Assembly (NCBI RefSeq): GCF_028746185.1
Contig: NZ_JAQIVH010000035.1
Location: forward strand, 121,034-185,033
Direction of reading: 5' to 3'
Origin: Paenibacillus_E qinlingensis
GTDB lineage: Bacteria > Bacillota > Bacilli > Paenibacillales > NBRC-103111
Length of the DNA: 64,000 bases
Each line of letters begins with the position of its first letter. Within the stretch, counting starts at the first letter, position 1. This document shows, piece after piece, positions 33,998 to 42,639 of the stretch. A program made the position numbers and the translations under genes. The notes below the pieces were generated by a model that searched no databases, was not told the DNA's origin, and saw nothing but the letters and a program-made list of their open reading frames with translations.

Positions 33998-35248
33998 TCA
34001 CTTCGTTACTTCTGCGCCCCAAGGGTATGTTTTGAGGAAAGGATCTGGCTTGAGTGCTTTACCAGAATTCCAAATTTCTTTGATTTGGCCATCTGCTGTA
34101 ATTTGGCCAATACGTGCTGTTTTGTAAATATGTTGATTCTCGCCATCAATCGTGACTTTACCTTCAGGTGAATTCCACTCGATGCCTTTGGCAGCTGCTT
34201 TTACTTTCTCTACGTCAAAGGAACCGGCTTTCTTCACAGCTTCAGCCCACAGATACACAGCTGTGTACCCAGCTTCAATCGGATCATCCGTTACGCGGTC
34301 TTTGCCGTATTTGGCTTTGTAAGCTTCAACGAATTTTTTGTTTTCAGGTGTATCTGTTGTTTGATAGTAGTTCCACGCTGTGTAGTGTCCATCGAGAACC
34401 GAAGCGCCGATACCACGCACTTCTTCTTCAGCAATACTCACGGACATGGTTGTTAAATCTTTTGCCGAAATTCCAGCATCTTTCAGCTGTTTGAAGAAAG
34501 CAACGTTACTATCGCCGTTCAATGTGTTGAAGACAACGTCTGGTTTTTCCTTTTTAATCTTACTAATGATTGTATTGTAGTCGGTGTGTCCAAGCGGTGT
34601 GTATTCTTCAGCAACCAGTGTCCCGCCATCCGCTTTCAGCTGCTCTTTAATAATTTTGTTAGCTGTTCTAGGGAAGACGTAATCAGAACCGAGGAGGAAG
34701 AATTTCTTGCCTTTGTTTTGCAGGAGCCATGTTACTGCGGGGATGATTTGTTGGTTCGTTGTTGCACCAATGTAGAAGATGTTCGGTGAGGATTCTACGC
34801 CTTCATACTGAACTGGGTACCACAGTAATCCTTTGTTTTGTTCGACAACCGGTAGGACGGCTTTACGGCTAGCCGATGTCCAACAACCGAAAATTGTTAC
34901 TACGCTGTCTTTTTGCAGGAGCTTCTTTGTCTTCTCTGCAAAAGTTGGCCAATCCGATGCCCCGTCTTCGATCACGGGTTTAATCTTTTTGCCCAATAGT
35001 CCCCCAGCTGCATTAATTTCATCAATCGCCATAAGCTCAGCATCTCGAACGGATACCTCACTGATGGACATTGTACCTGTTAGTGAGTGAAGAATACCCA
35101 CGGGTACGGTATCGCCAGATGTTGTTGAAGCCGCAGGTGCAGTCGTCGTAGAGGTGGTAGATTCTGTCTTCGCACAGCCGGCCGCTACCAACATCAACGC
35201 CATACTTAGTGCAACTGTAAGTTTACCTTTGTTTCTTATCTCTCTCAT
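33998..35248 (-). CDS. urtA: Urea ABC transporter binding lipoprotein UrtA
   Basis: 416 residues. Lipoprotein signal with lipobox VAAGC (Cys near residue 25), Thr/Ser linker, then the amide-type binding fold: VGILHSLTGTMSISEVSVRD, VTIFGCWTSASRKAVLPVVE, LLWYPVQYEGVESSPNIFYI, all typical of UrtA. It captures urea outside the membrane. First gene of the urt operon; a GlnR/TnrA-type box overlaps the -35 of its predicted promoter. Confidence 0.95.
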   Translation of the reverse strand: MREIRNKGKLTVALSMALMLVAAGCAKTESTTSTTTAPAASTTSGDTVPVGILHSLTGTMSISEVSVRDAELMAIDEINAAGGLLGKKIKPVIEDGASDWPTFAEKTKKLLQKDSVVTIFGCWTSASRKAVLPVVEQNKGLLWYPVQYEGVESSPNIFYIGATTNQQIIPAVTWLLQNKGKKFFLLGSDYVFPRTANKIIKEQLKADGGTLVAEEYTPLGHTDYNTIISKIKKEKPDVVFNTLNGDSNVAFFKQLKDAGISAKDLTTMSVSIAEEEVRGIGASVLDGHYTAWNYYQTTDTPENKKFVEAYKAKYGKDRVTDDPIEAGYTAVYLWAEAVKKAGSFDVEKVKAAAKGIEWNSPEGKVTIDGENQHIYKTARIGQITADGQIKEIWNSGKALKPDPFLKTYPWGAEVTK

Positions 35249-35293
35249 TCACGTCCCACTCCCTTGCCTTACAAGATTTGGATTACATGGCTT

Positions 35294-35323
35294 ATGATAA
35301 ATGGCGATACAAGTTAATGTCAA
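35294..35323 (-). promoter_or_regulatory. Predicted promoter of the urt operon
   Basis: On the minus strand TTGACA (35323-35318), 18-base spacer, TATCAT (35299-35294). The -35 is part of the GlnR/TnrA box 35318-35334. Confidence 0.7.
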
Positions 35324-35334
35324 TATACATGACA
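35318..35334. promoter_or_regulatory. GlnR/TnrA box 1
   Basis: TGTCA-ATATACA-TGACA matches TGTNA-N7-TNACA fully and is a perfect inverted repeat at its ends. It covers the -35 of the urt promoter. Confidence 0.88.
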
Positions 35335-35432
35335 CCGGTTAAATGTTTTTTGGTAAAAATGCACAAAAATAAGTGAAATTGTTGTGAAAATCACATGAAA
35401 ACGAAATATTTGTTCTGGAAGTGCGTATTTAA

Positions 35433-35449
35433 TGTCAATATACATAACA
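35433..35449. promoter_or_regulatory. GlnR/TnrA box 2
   Basis: TGTCA-ATATACA-TAACA, again a full match, embedded in a longer palindrome (TTTAATGT...ACATTAAA). It shares TTAATGTCAATATACAT with box 1. Its centre is about 51 bases before the predicted urease start site. Confidence 0.88.
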
Positions 35450-35456
35450 TTAAAGA

Positions 35457-35485
35457 TTTACAATCGTGAAATACACGAATATAAT
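35457..35485 (+). promoter_or_regulatory. Predicted promoter of the urease operon
   Basis: TTTACA at 35457-35462, 17-base spacer, TATAAT at 35480-35485. Confidence 0.78.
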
Positions 35486-35531
35486 GAGTGTAAAGGATTG
35501 CCATTATTCGGATTTAGAAGAGGTGAGAAAC

Positions 35532-35834
35532 GTGCATTTAACGGAAAGAGAGAAAGAGAAGTTGCTCATCACCGTAGCTGCTGACCTAGCTAGACGAAGG
35601 CTTGCCAGAGGATTAAAGCTGAATTACCCAGAAAGCATTGCGCTGCTGACCTCCGAAATCATGGAGGGAGCTAGGGATGGCTTGACGGTCGCGCAGCTCA
35701 TGGCGTTTGGTACGACGATTTTGAAGGCAGATCAGGTTATGGAAGGTGTGCCTCAAATGATTCATGAAGTGCAAGTAGAAGCCACGTTCCCCGATGGAAC
35801 TAAATTAGTTACCGTACATGAACCTATTAATTAA
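35532..35834 (+). CDS. ureA: Urease gamma subunit
   Basis: 100 residues from GTG 35532 (AGAGGTGAG before it), exactly the usual gamma length; the longer frame to 35466 runs over the promoter leader. MHLTEREKEKLLITVAADLA and NYPESIALLTSEIMEGARDG are diagnostic. Small structural subunit of the nickel enzyme splitting urea to ammonia and carbamate. Confidence 0.96.
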   Translation: MHLTEREKEKLLITVAADLARRRLARGLKLNYPESIALLTSEIMEGARDGLTVAQLMAFGTTILKADQVMEGVPQMIHEVQVEATFPDGTKLVTVHEPIN

Positions 35835-35857
35835 TTATTCATGAAAGGGGCGAGCAT

Positions 35858-36241
35858 ATGGTTCCCGGCGAATATCGAACAGCCAAAGGCTTTATTGAAA
35901 TGAACGCACACAGACAGACGATAGAAATCATTGTTACGAATACAGGAGATCGACCGGTTCAAGTAGGGTCGCATTTTCACTTTTTTGAAGTCAATCGAGG
36001 ATTGAATTTCGCACGAGAGTTAGCCTTTGGCATGCGCTTGGATATTCCGGCAGGAACGGCAGTCCGTTTCGAGCCTGGTGAGCAGAAGCCGGTTCAACTT
36101 GTCGAATTAGGCGGAGCCAAATTGAGTTATGGTCTTAACAATTTGAGTCAAGGATTAGCGGAAAAAGACAAAATGCCAGCAGAAACGAAAGCAAGATGGC
36201 AGGCTTGGGAGGGGATGCTCGGTGAGTCGAATAGATCGTAA
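35858..36241 (+). CDS. ureB: Urease beta subunit
   Basis: 127 residues. MVPGEYRTAKGFIEMNA and VQVGSHFHFFEVNRGLNF identify the beta subunit. Starts 24 bases after ureA, with GGGGCGAG before the ATG, and overlaps ureC by 20 bases. Confidence 0.96.
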   Translation: MVPGEYRTAKGFIEMNAHRQTIEIIVTNTGDRPVQVGSHFHFFEVNRGLNFARELAFGMRLDIPAGTAVRFEPGEQKPVQLVELGGAKLSYGLNNLSQGLAEKDKMPAETKARWQAWEGMLGESNRS

Positions 36242-37937
36242 GAACTATGCGCTGATGTTTGGCCCTACAACAGGCGATGCCATTCGATTGGCAGACACAG
36301 AGCTCTGGGCGCAAATCGAACATGATTACACTGTTTACGGGGATGAATGTAAATTTGGCGGTGGGAAAGTCATCCGTGACGGCATGGGACAATCTAGCGG
36401 TGCGACCCGTGCACAGGGTGTTCTTGATACCTTAATTACGAATGCTGTCATTATTGATCATTGGGGCATTGTCAAAGGCGATATCGGTATTCGGGATGGT
36501 CATATTGTCGCAATTGGCAAAGCCGGTAACCCGGATATTATGGATGGCGTGCATCCGAATATGATCGTAGGTGCAAGCACCGAGGTTATTGCGGGTGAGG
36601 GGAAAATCGTAACTGCTGGCGGCATCGACGCGCATATTCATTTCATTTGTCCGCAGCAAATTGAAACTGCGCTTTCCTCAGGTGTGACGACGATGATCGG
36701 CGGTGGTACCGGTCCGGCAACGGGAACGAATGCCACAACCTGTACGCCAGGTGCTTGGCACATGCAGCGGATGTTGGAGGCAGCCGAAGGCTTTCCGATG
36801 AATCTGGGTTTTACCGGTAAAGGGAACTCTTCCTTCTTGGAGCCTTTGACGGAACAAATTGAAGCGGGCGCCATCGGCTTGAAGCTTCACGAAGATTGGG
36901 GAACAACGCCGGCAGCGATCGATATGTGCTTGGAAGCGGCAGATCGTTATGACGTGCAAGTGGCCATTCATACGGATACATTAAATGAAGCGGGATTTCT
37001 TGAGGATACGCTCGCAGCGATCAAGGGACGTACCATTCATACGTATCATACTGAGGGAGCGGGAGGCGGTCATGCACCGGATATTATCCGCGCGGCCGCT
37101 GAGTTGAATGTCCTGCCCTCTTCGACGAACCCGACTCGCCCATATACAATTAATACAATCGAAGAACATTTGGATATGTTGATGGTGTGTCATCACTTGG
37201 ATAGTCGAATTCCGGAAGATGTTGCTTTCGCAGATTCTCGGATTCGTCCTGAGACGATTGCGGCAGAAGATATTTTGCATGACCTAGGCGTATTCAGTAT
37301 GATAAGCTCCGATTCCCAGGCGATGGGACGGGTAGGTGAGGTCATCATTCGAACGTGGCAAACAGCGGATAAAATGAAAAAACAACGTGGACCGCTAGCC
37401 CCCGATACCGAAGACAATGATAATTTTCGCATCAAACGTTACATGGCGAAATATACAATAAATCCAGCGATTACGCACGGCATTTCGCATCTTGTTGGGT
37501 CGATTGAACCAGGCAAGTTTGCAGATTTGGTTGTTTGGAGTCCAATGTTTTTCGGTGTGAAGCCGGATCTCGTTCTCAAAGGTGGCAGCATCGCATATGC
37601 CCAAATGGGTGACCCGAACGCTTCTATACCAACACCGCAGCCTGTCTTCGGTAGACCGATGTTCGCTGCATTTGGGAAAGCGTTGACGCAAAGTTCGATA
37701 ACCTTCGTTTCTCAGGCAGCGTATGACAATGGAATCGGAGAACGATTCGGATTGCAGAAGAGGATTGAGCCGGTGAAGGGCTGCCGCAGCATTTCGAAGA
37801 AAGATATGATTCATAACGACGAAACTCCTTCTATAGAAGTAAATCCAGAAACCTACGAGGTGAAGGTTGATGGCGAAGCCGTAACCTGTGAGCCTGCGAC
37901 AGAGCTGCCGATGGCACAGTTGTATTTCTTATTTTAA
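36222..37937 (+). CDS. ureC: Urease alpha (catalytic) subunit
   Basis: 571 residues from GTG 36222, behind GGAGGGGA. Nickel-site and active-site residues are intact: HIHFICPQQ, the carbamylated Lys in GLKLHEDWG, AIHTDTLNEAG, HTYHTEGAGGGHAPD and the mobile-flap His in MVCHHLD. The start motif DRKNYALMFGPTTGDAIRL is canonical. An active nickel urease is expected, given accessory proteins downstream. Confidence 0.97.
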   Translation: MSRIDRKNYALMFGPTTGDAIRLADTELWAQIEHDYTVYGDECKFGGGKVIRDGMGQSSGATRAQGVLDTLITNAVIIDHWGIVKGDIGIRDGHIVAIGKAGNPDIMDGVHPNMIVGASTEVIAGEGKIVTAGGIDAHIHFICPQQIETALSSGVTTMIGGGTGPATGTNATTCTPGAWHMQRMLEAAEGFPMNLGFTGKGNSSFLEPLTEQIEAGAIGLKLHEDWGTTPAAIDMCLEAADRYDVQVAIHTDTLNEAGFLEDTLAAIKGRTIHTYHTEGAGGGHAPDIIRAAAELNVLPSSTNPTRPYTINTIEEHLDMLMVCHHLDSRIPEDVAFADSRIRPETIAAEDILHDLGVFSMISSDSQAMGRVGEVIIRTWQTADKMKKQRGPLAPDTEDNDNFRIKRYMAKYTINPAITHGISHLVGSIEPGKFADLVVWSPMFFGVKPDLVLKGGSIAYAQMGDPNASIPTPQPVFGRPMFAAFGKALTQSSITFVSQAAYDNGIGERFGLQKRIEPVKGCRSISKKDMIHNDETPSIEVNPETYEVKVDGEAVTCEPATELPMAQLYFLF

Positions 37938-37974
37938 AAAGGATTGGAAGACAGTCCTGACTGAGGTGACAACA

Positions 37975-38679
37975 ATGACTGCGTTAGAACATCCACCGTT
38001 CCATTGGTTAGCCTACCAGCAACTGTTGGATTCGGCACTTCCGATTGGCGGGTTTTCCCACTCGTTTGGTTTGGAAACACTTGTCCAACAGGGAAGACTG
38101 ACAACGATCTCCGAACTGGAAGCCTATATTCGGTCGATGCTTGCGGGCAGTTGGGCATCCTCGGATGCAATGGTTATTAAAGCAGCATATCTGCACATCC
38201 CTCGAGGGGAGTTGGGGCAGCTTTGGGACCTCGACCATATGCTCCATGTGCAGCGGGTAGGAAGTGAGACGCGGAGCGGCGTGCAGAAAATGGGGCGCAG
38301 ATTGCTCCAATTATCACGTTCGCTGTATCCGGAGCTGAATTGGCAGCCGCTCGATGATGCGGTAAGTGCGAGGAGATGCAGCTCGAATCATCCAGTTGTT
38401 CATGGTTGGGTGAGCTACCATCTAGGCGTCCCTCTACATCAGGCTGCCGAAGGCTATCTCTATACATGTATCATGACGTGTATCAATAGTGCGCTTAGGC
38501 TTATGTCCATTGGACAAACGCAAGGTCAGATGTTACTTGCAAAGCTCGTTCCTTTGACAGGAAGCGAATGGCAGCGAGTTTCGCACTTAGATCCAATGGA
38601 GGCGTACACGAATTCACCAGCGGCTGATTTAGCTATGATGCAGCATGAAACGTTATATTCACGTTTATTTATGTCCTAG
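37975..38679 (+). CDS. ureF: Urease accessory protein UreF
   Basis: 234 residues from ATG 37975 (TGAGGTG before it); the longer frame lies inside ureC. LLDSALPIGGFSHSFGLETL is the UreF signature. It helps UreD and UreG load nickel into the apoenzyme. ureE, which often precedes ureF, is missing here. Confidence 0.93.
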   Translation: MTALEHPPFHWLAYQQLLDSALPIGGFSHSFGLETLVQQGRLTTISELEAYIRSMLAGSWASSDAMVIKAAYLHIPRGELGQLWDLDHMLHVQRVGSETRSGVQKMGRRLLQLSRSLYPELNWQPLDDAVSARRCSSNHPVVHGWVSYHLGVPLHQAAEGYLYTCIMTCINSALRLMSIGQTQGQMLLAKLVPLTGSEWQRVSHLDPMEAYTNSPAADLAMMQHETLYSRLFMS

Positions 38680-38715
38680 AAGGAAATCTAACAATATATC
38701 TGAGGAGGAATGACA

Positions 38716-39378
38716 ATGTGTCAAGGTAACGGTCATCATCATCATCACGAATGGGAGAAGCCAGCAACAGATCGCAGTCGCCCGATGCGAATTGGGATCG
38801 GAGGTCCTGTAGGTTCAGGCAAAACAGCGCTAGTAGAACGCTTGGCAAGGAAGTTGAACGGCCGATATAGTATAGCAGTTATTACGAATGACATTTATAC
38901 GAAGGAAGATGCACGTATTCTGATTAGTTCAGAAGCACTGCCTGAGGAGCGAATCATTGGGGTAGAGACAGGTGGATGTCCGCATACGGCGATTCGCGAG
39001 GATGCATCGATGAACTTCGAAGCGATTGAAGAGCTGGAGAAGCGTTTCGATAATCTCGATATTATTTTTATTGAGAGTGGTGGCGATAATTTGGCAGCTG
39101 CTTTCAGTCCAGAGCTCGTGGATCGCTTCATCTATATTATTGATGTTGCCCAAGGGGAGAAAATCCCACGTAAAGGCGGCCCTGGCATCATGCGTTCGGA
39201 TATGTTGATCATTAATAAAATTGATCTTGCTCCATATGTAGGTGCTAGCTTAGAAGTGATGGATTCCGATACGAAAAGAATGCGCGGCGAGCGTCCGTAT
39301 ATCTTCTCAAACCTGATGGGTGGTACAGGGTTGGATGATATCGTGTCTTGGGTAGAGAAGGAGTTTAGCCATGCCTAA
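38716..39378 (+). CDS. ureG: Urease accessory GTPase UreG with N-terminal His run
   Basis: 220 residues from ATG 38716 (GAGGAGG seven bases before; an ATG six bases earlier is too close to that site). P-loop GGPVGSGKTALVERL, VETGGCPHTAIREDASMN (the CPH nickel-binding motif) and NKIDLAPYVGA are intact. Five consecutive His residues precede the GTPase domain, a feature seen in UreG proteins of organisms without UreE. It drives GTP-dependent nickel delivery. Confidence 0.95.
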   Translation: MCQGNGHHHHHEWEKPATDRSRPMRIGIGGPVGSGKTALVERLARKLNGRYSIAVITNDIYTKEDARILISSEALPEERIIGVETGGCPHTAIREDASMNFEAIEELEKRFDNLDIIFIESGGDNLAAAFSPELVDRFIYIIDVAQGEKIPRKGGPGIMRSDMLIINKIDLAPYVGASLEVMDSDTKRMRGERPYIFSNLMGGTGLDDIVSWVEKEFSHA

Positions 39379-40225
39379 GCTGACTGGGGAGATAACCGCA
39401 CAATTTGCGGTGCGCAGCGGCTTCACGCGGCTTGTACACAAATATCATGCCTCCCCACTCAAAATAGCCAAAACGTTTCGTTATGAAAATGAAATGTGTA
39501 TGGATGGTGCCCCCCCTATGGATCAGTTGGGCGTATATATGATGGATTGCTCACCTGGGCTGATGGCCGGTGATCATTATGAAATTAACGTGCGCCTTGA
39601 AGAGGGCGCACGTGTTTTTCTAACGAACCAGTCGTTCACGAAGGTGCACCCTTCGGCAGAAGATCAAGGAAGCACGCAGCATCAGATACTTCGACTTGAA
39701 GCTGAAGCGTTGCTTGAGTATATGCCGGAGCCTTTAATGCTGTATAAGGATGCTGACTTGTTCGGTGAAACGGAGGCACATTTATCGAGAGGATCGACTT
39801 TGATTTACTCCGATGTCCTTTGTCCAGGTCGCACGCATCGTGGGGAAATATTTCACTACACAAGGTACGTGAACAGGATGAAGGTCTGGTATGAAGGTGA
39901 GCTGATCTTCTACCAAAACCAGCGAATTGAACCATTGGTGATGGAGCTGTCTTCACCAGGTTGCTGGGAAGGCGAGACACATATGGGCAATCTGTTTGTC
40001 TTCTCAGACCGACTTGGTCCACGCCACCTTGAAGTCATTGTGGACAAATTAAGTCAGCTCGAAGGCCAAACGGTTCGAGTAGGAGCAAGTCTAACTTACA
40101 AATATGGACTTGTTGTGAACGTCATGGGCAGACATGCTTGGGAGTTGCAAGATGTTCTGACCAAGGCATGGCATCAAATCCGCCGAAGTTTATTTGATTT
40201 AACACCGTTGCTGGTGAATAAATAG
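39371..40225 (+). CDS. ureD: Urease accessory protein UreD (UreH)
   Basis: 284 residues, overlapping the ureG end by eight bases. PPMDQLGVYMMDCSPGLMAGD and VFLTNQSFTKVHPS are family motifs. UreD is the scaffold that binds apo-urease with UreF and UreG. Last gene of the operon, followed at once by a strong terminator. Confidence 0.93.
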   Translation: MPKLTGEITAQFAVRSGFTRLVHKYHASPLKIAKTFRYENEMCMDGAPPMDQLGVYMMDCSPGLMAGDHYEINVRLEEGARVFLTNQSFTKVHPSAEDQGSTQHQILRLEAEALLEYMPEPLMLYKDADLFGETEAHLSRGSTLIYSDVLCPGRTHRGEIFHYTRYVNRMKVWYEGELIFYQNQRIEPLVMELSSPGCWEGETHMGNLFVFSDRLGPRHLEVIVDKLSQLEGQTVRVGASLTYKYGLVVNVMGRHAWELQDVLTKAWHQIRRSLFDLTPLLVNK

Positions 40226-40265
40226 AAAGAGGAGGCAGGCTTCGACCTGTCTCCTCTTTCTATTT
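40219..40265. terminator. Terminator after the urease operon
   Basis: AAATAGAAAGAGGAGGCAGG pairs with CCTGTCTCCTCTTTCTATTT around CTTCGA; near-perfect 20-bp stem overlapping the ureD stop codon. Confidence 0.85.
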
Positions 40266-40403
40266 GTACGGGCATTCAGGTGCTCCGCCCGTAAATCCTC
40301 ACAACTTTTTCACATATTCCAAAATGGAATCGAATGGTAAGTGCATTTTCCACGCATACTGGAAGGGAGAATCGACAATATGATGACAACTGCCCGTGCT
40401 TCA

Positions 40404-40432
40404 TTGTCAAATGATGTAGGGGTTGGTATGAT
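40404..40432 (+). promoter_or_regulatory. Promoter of the ctaB operon
   Basis: TTGTCA at 40404-40409, 17-base spacer ending TGG, TATGAT at 40427-40432. Confidence 0.75.
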
Positions 40433-40488
40433 GAGAATGTTCATTAAGATGTAGGATCGGAAATTCGACATAGAGGAGGTAAGCGCAC

Positions 40489-41466
40489 ATGGATAATCAA
40501 GTCACTTACGAAAATGTTTCAACCGGCTCGTCCCAAGGGCAAGCTGGAACTGATGCCATAGATGCTAGCTCGACGAAAGGTGCAGATGGGCCTGTGACCT
40601 TGAAGGAATATTACCGACTGATAAAACCGGGTATTATTTATTCCAATTTGATGACAGCTTTCGCTGGATACTGGGTAGCGGCCAAGTGGGAAGTTGACTG
40701 GCTCCATTTAATTATGACGATGCTAGGCACAGCACTTGTTATGGCTGGAGGTACGGTACTGAATAATTATCTGGACCGTGAGATGGATGCGAAGATGGAA
40801 CGCACACAGAATAGAGCACTGCCAAGTGGACGGTTAAGCGCCAATTTTGTTCTTTGGTTCGGAATTATTCTTGGTACGATTGGATTAGGGGTTCTCTATT
40901 TAGGGGCGCATTCACCTTTAGCTACATTAATGGGTTTACTTGGATTGTTCTTTTATGTTTGGATCTATACAGCGTGGTTCAAAAGAACATCAGTATGGAG
41001 CACATTCGTAGGCGCGATCTCGGGAGCAGTACCACCTCTGATCGGTTATTGTGCGGTTAGTGGGAATATTGATTTGGGAGCGATCTTAGTTTTCTTGTTC
41101 CTATTCCTATGGCAGCCACCGCATTTCTGGGCGCTTGGCATTCGCCGTATGGAAGAGTATCGTGCAGCGGGCTTCCCGTTATTGCCGGTAGTTAAAGGGA
41201 CTTTCGTAACGAAAATTAGTATGGTTCGTTATGTTGTTCTATTAGTACCTGTTACAGTCATGCTAACGGCGTATGGCTATGTAGGAACGATTTTCTTAAT
41301 CGTATCTACGATACTTGGATTAACATGGGTTTTCATGAGCGTCAAAGGGTTCAAAGCAAATGGGGAAGCGGAAATTGTATGGGCAAAGCGTATGTTCTTG
41401 TTCTCCCTTTTATATTTAACGCTGCTATCGATCTTAATGGTTATTGATACGACAGCGAAATTTTAG
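40489..41466 (+). CDS. ctaB: Protoheme IX farnesyltransferase (haem O synthase)
   Basis: 325 residues. After a 35-residue polar N-terminus come about eight membrane segments with the prenyltransferase motif NNYLDREMDAKMERTQNRAL and a second Asp-poor loop. It adds a farnesyl group to haem B for terminal oxidases. GAGGAGG precedes the ATG. It is followed 17 bases later by a SCO1-like gene, consistent with a cytochrome oxidase maturation operon; the oxidase subunit genes are not in the window. Confidence 0.94.
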   Translation: MDNQVTYENVSTGSSQGQAGTDAIDASSTKGADGPVTLKEYYRLIKPGIIYSNLMTAFAGYWVAAKWEVDWLHLIMTMLGTALVMAGGTVLNNYLDREMDAKMERTQNRALPSGRLSANFVLWFGIILGTIGLGVLYLGAHSPLATLMGLLGLFFYVWIYTAWFKRTSVWSTFVGAISGAVPPLIGYCAVSGNIDLGAILVFLFLFLWQPPHFWALGIRRMEEYRAAGFPLLPVVKGTFVTKISMVRYVVLLVPVTVMLTAYGYVGTIFLIVSTILGLTWVFMSVKGFKANGEAEIVWAKRMFLFSLLYLTLLSILMVIDTTAKF

Positions 41467-41483
41467 TCTGGGGGACGAAAACG

Positions 41484-42116
41484 ATGGGGACGTTTTTGGA
41501 GAAAAACTGGTTTAAGTTAGCACTAGGTGCGATTTTAATTGCGATGATTGCATCTTTCGCTTATAAATTAGTGTCGAACGGCAGTAATCCGGATGAAAGA
41601 TTAACGGCCATGAAGGCTGCGCCTTCTTTTACACTGCAAGATTTAGATGGTAAAACAGTTACCTCCGAAAGTATGAACGGTAAAGTACGACTCGTGTATT
41701 TCTTTTACTCTTTCTGTCCAGATGTGTGCTTGCCGACAAGTTTCTTGATTTCACAGGTGCAGGATGAATTGAAGAAAAAGGATTTACTGGGATCCAAAGC
41801 GGAAATATTATCGATAACTGTGGATCCAGTAAGGGATACTGCAGAGGTGTTAAAAGCATTCGGAAATCGCTTTGAATCGAAGCCGATTCCAGGCGGATGG
41901 ACGTTCCTCCGAGGTGAAGAAGCGAAAGTTCATAAGCTTGCTGAAGATTTCGGTATTATGGTGATCAAAGAGAAAGACGGAAATTTCTCACATTCCAATG
42001 CGATTTTGCTCGTTGATCCAAAGGGTCAGCTAAGAAATTACTATGATGCAAGTAATCCGGAGTTGGATGCAGATCATATCGTGAAGGATGTTGTAACCCT
42101 TTCAAAAGGGAAATAA
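41484..42116 (+). CDS. SCO1/SenC-family copper chaperone
   Basis: 210 residues: an N-terminal membrane anchor (about 10-28), then a thioredoxin-like domain with the copper site FCPDVCLPTSF (CxxxC) and the distal His in NFSHSNAILLVDP. SCO proteins deliver copper to the CuA centre of cytochrome c oxidase on the outer membrane face. Second gene of the ctaB operon. Confidence 0.92.
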   Translation: MGTFLEKNWFKLALGAILIAMIASFAYKLVSNGSNPDERLTAMKAAPSFTLQDLDGKTVTSESMNGKVRLVYFFYSFCPDVCLPTSFLISQVQDELKKKDLLGSKAEILSITVDPVRDTAEVLKAFGNRFESKPIPGGWTFLRGEEAKVHKLAEDFGIMVIKEKDGNFSHSNAILLVDPKGQLRNYYDASNPELDADHIVKDVVTLSKGK

Positions 42117-42126
42117 TGCAAAGTGA

Positions 42127-42480
42127 TTATTCATAAGCAGGGTTGGGCGCAGGGTAGATAATATACGCGTCCAGTCCTGCTTTTTCTAATTGCTGGGTGA
42201 GATATTCTTCGGGTGTGCCTTCGACACCTGCATATCCCTTACGGGTATAAATATGTTCAGCGTCTGGAAATGTATCGCGCAGCAAATAACGGATTTTTTT
42301 GCCGGATGCATCGTTGTCGGTGAATATATAAACGGGCAAATCACCTACTTTTTTTCGCAATGAGTCAAGCGTAATGGAACTGGGAGTGCCGAAGGTACAA
42401 TGGATGATCACGGTTTCATCAACGACTCGCTTCAAGCGACTCTTATCATTTTTTCCCTCAACAATAATGGCAATGGACAT
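42127..42480 (-). CDS. Small Toprim-domain protein
   Basis: 117 residues from ATG 42480 (GGAG ten bases before); a GTG at 42492 would sit on the ribosome binding site. The Toprim fold is nearly the whole protein: IIVEGKNDKSRLK (conserved Glu) and YIFTDNDASGKKIR (DxD). Relatives include RNase M5 and small uncharacterised Bacillus Toprim proteins; this one lacks the C-terminal part of RNase M5. Nucleic-acid role likely, reaction unknown. Confidence 0.85.
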   Translation of the reverse strand: MSIAIIVEGKNDKSRLKRVVDETVIIHCTFGTPSSITLDSLRKKVGDLPVYIFTDNDASGKKIRYLLRDTFPDAEHIYTRKGYAGVEGTPEEYLTQQLEKAGLDAYIIYPAPNPAYE

Positions 42481-42639
42481 GGACACCTTCACTCCTTTTT
42501 AGAGTAGTATACCCTGTTTGGAGCGGCGAACCAAGTAACTGGATGACGCGATATTTCCTGGGAAATGACAAGGATTTACAGCGTGTGACAGCAGGAAAGG
42601 GCCTGATGGACGACATCAAGCCTTTTGATTGAAGAGAAA

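Noticed and set aside
36678..36971. Antisense frames within ureC
   Set aside because: Several overlapping frames opposite a strongly conserved gene are expected from codon bias; none has start signals.
35858..40225. A hidden ureE
   Set aside because: All spaces between ure genes are 37 bases or less and no fused UreE-like segment is seen in the neighbouring products.
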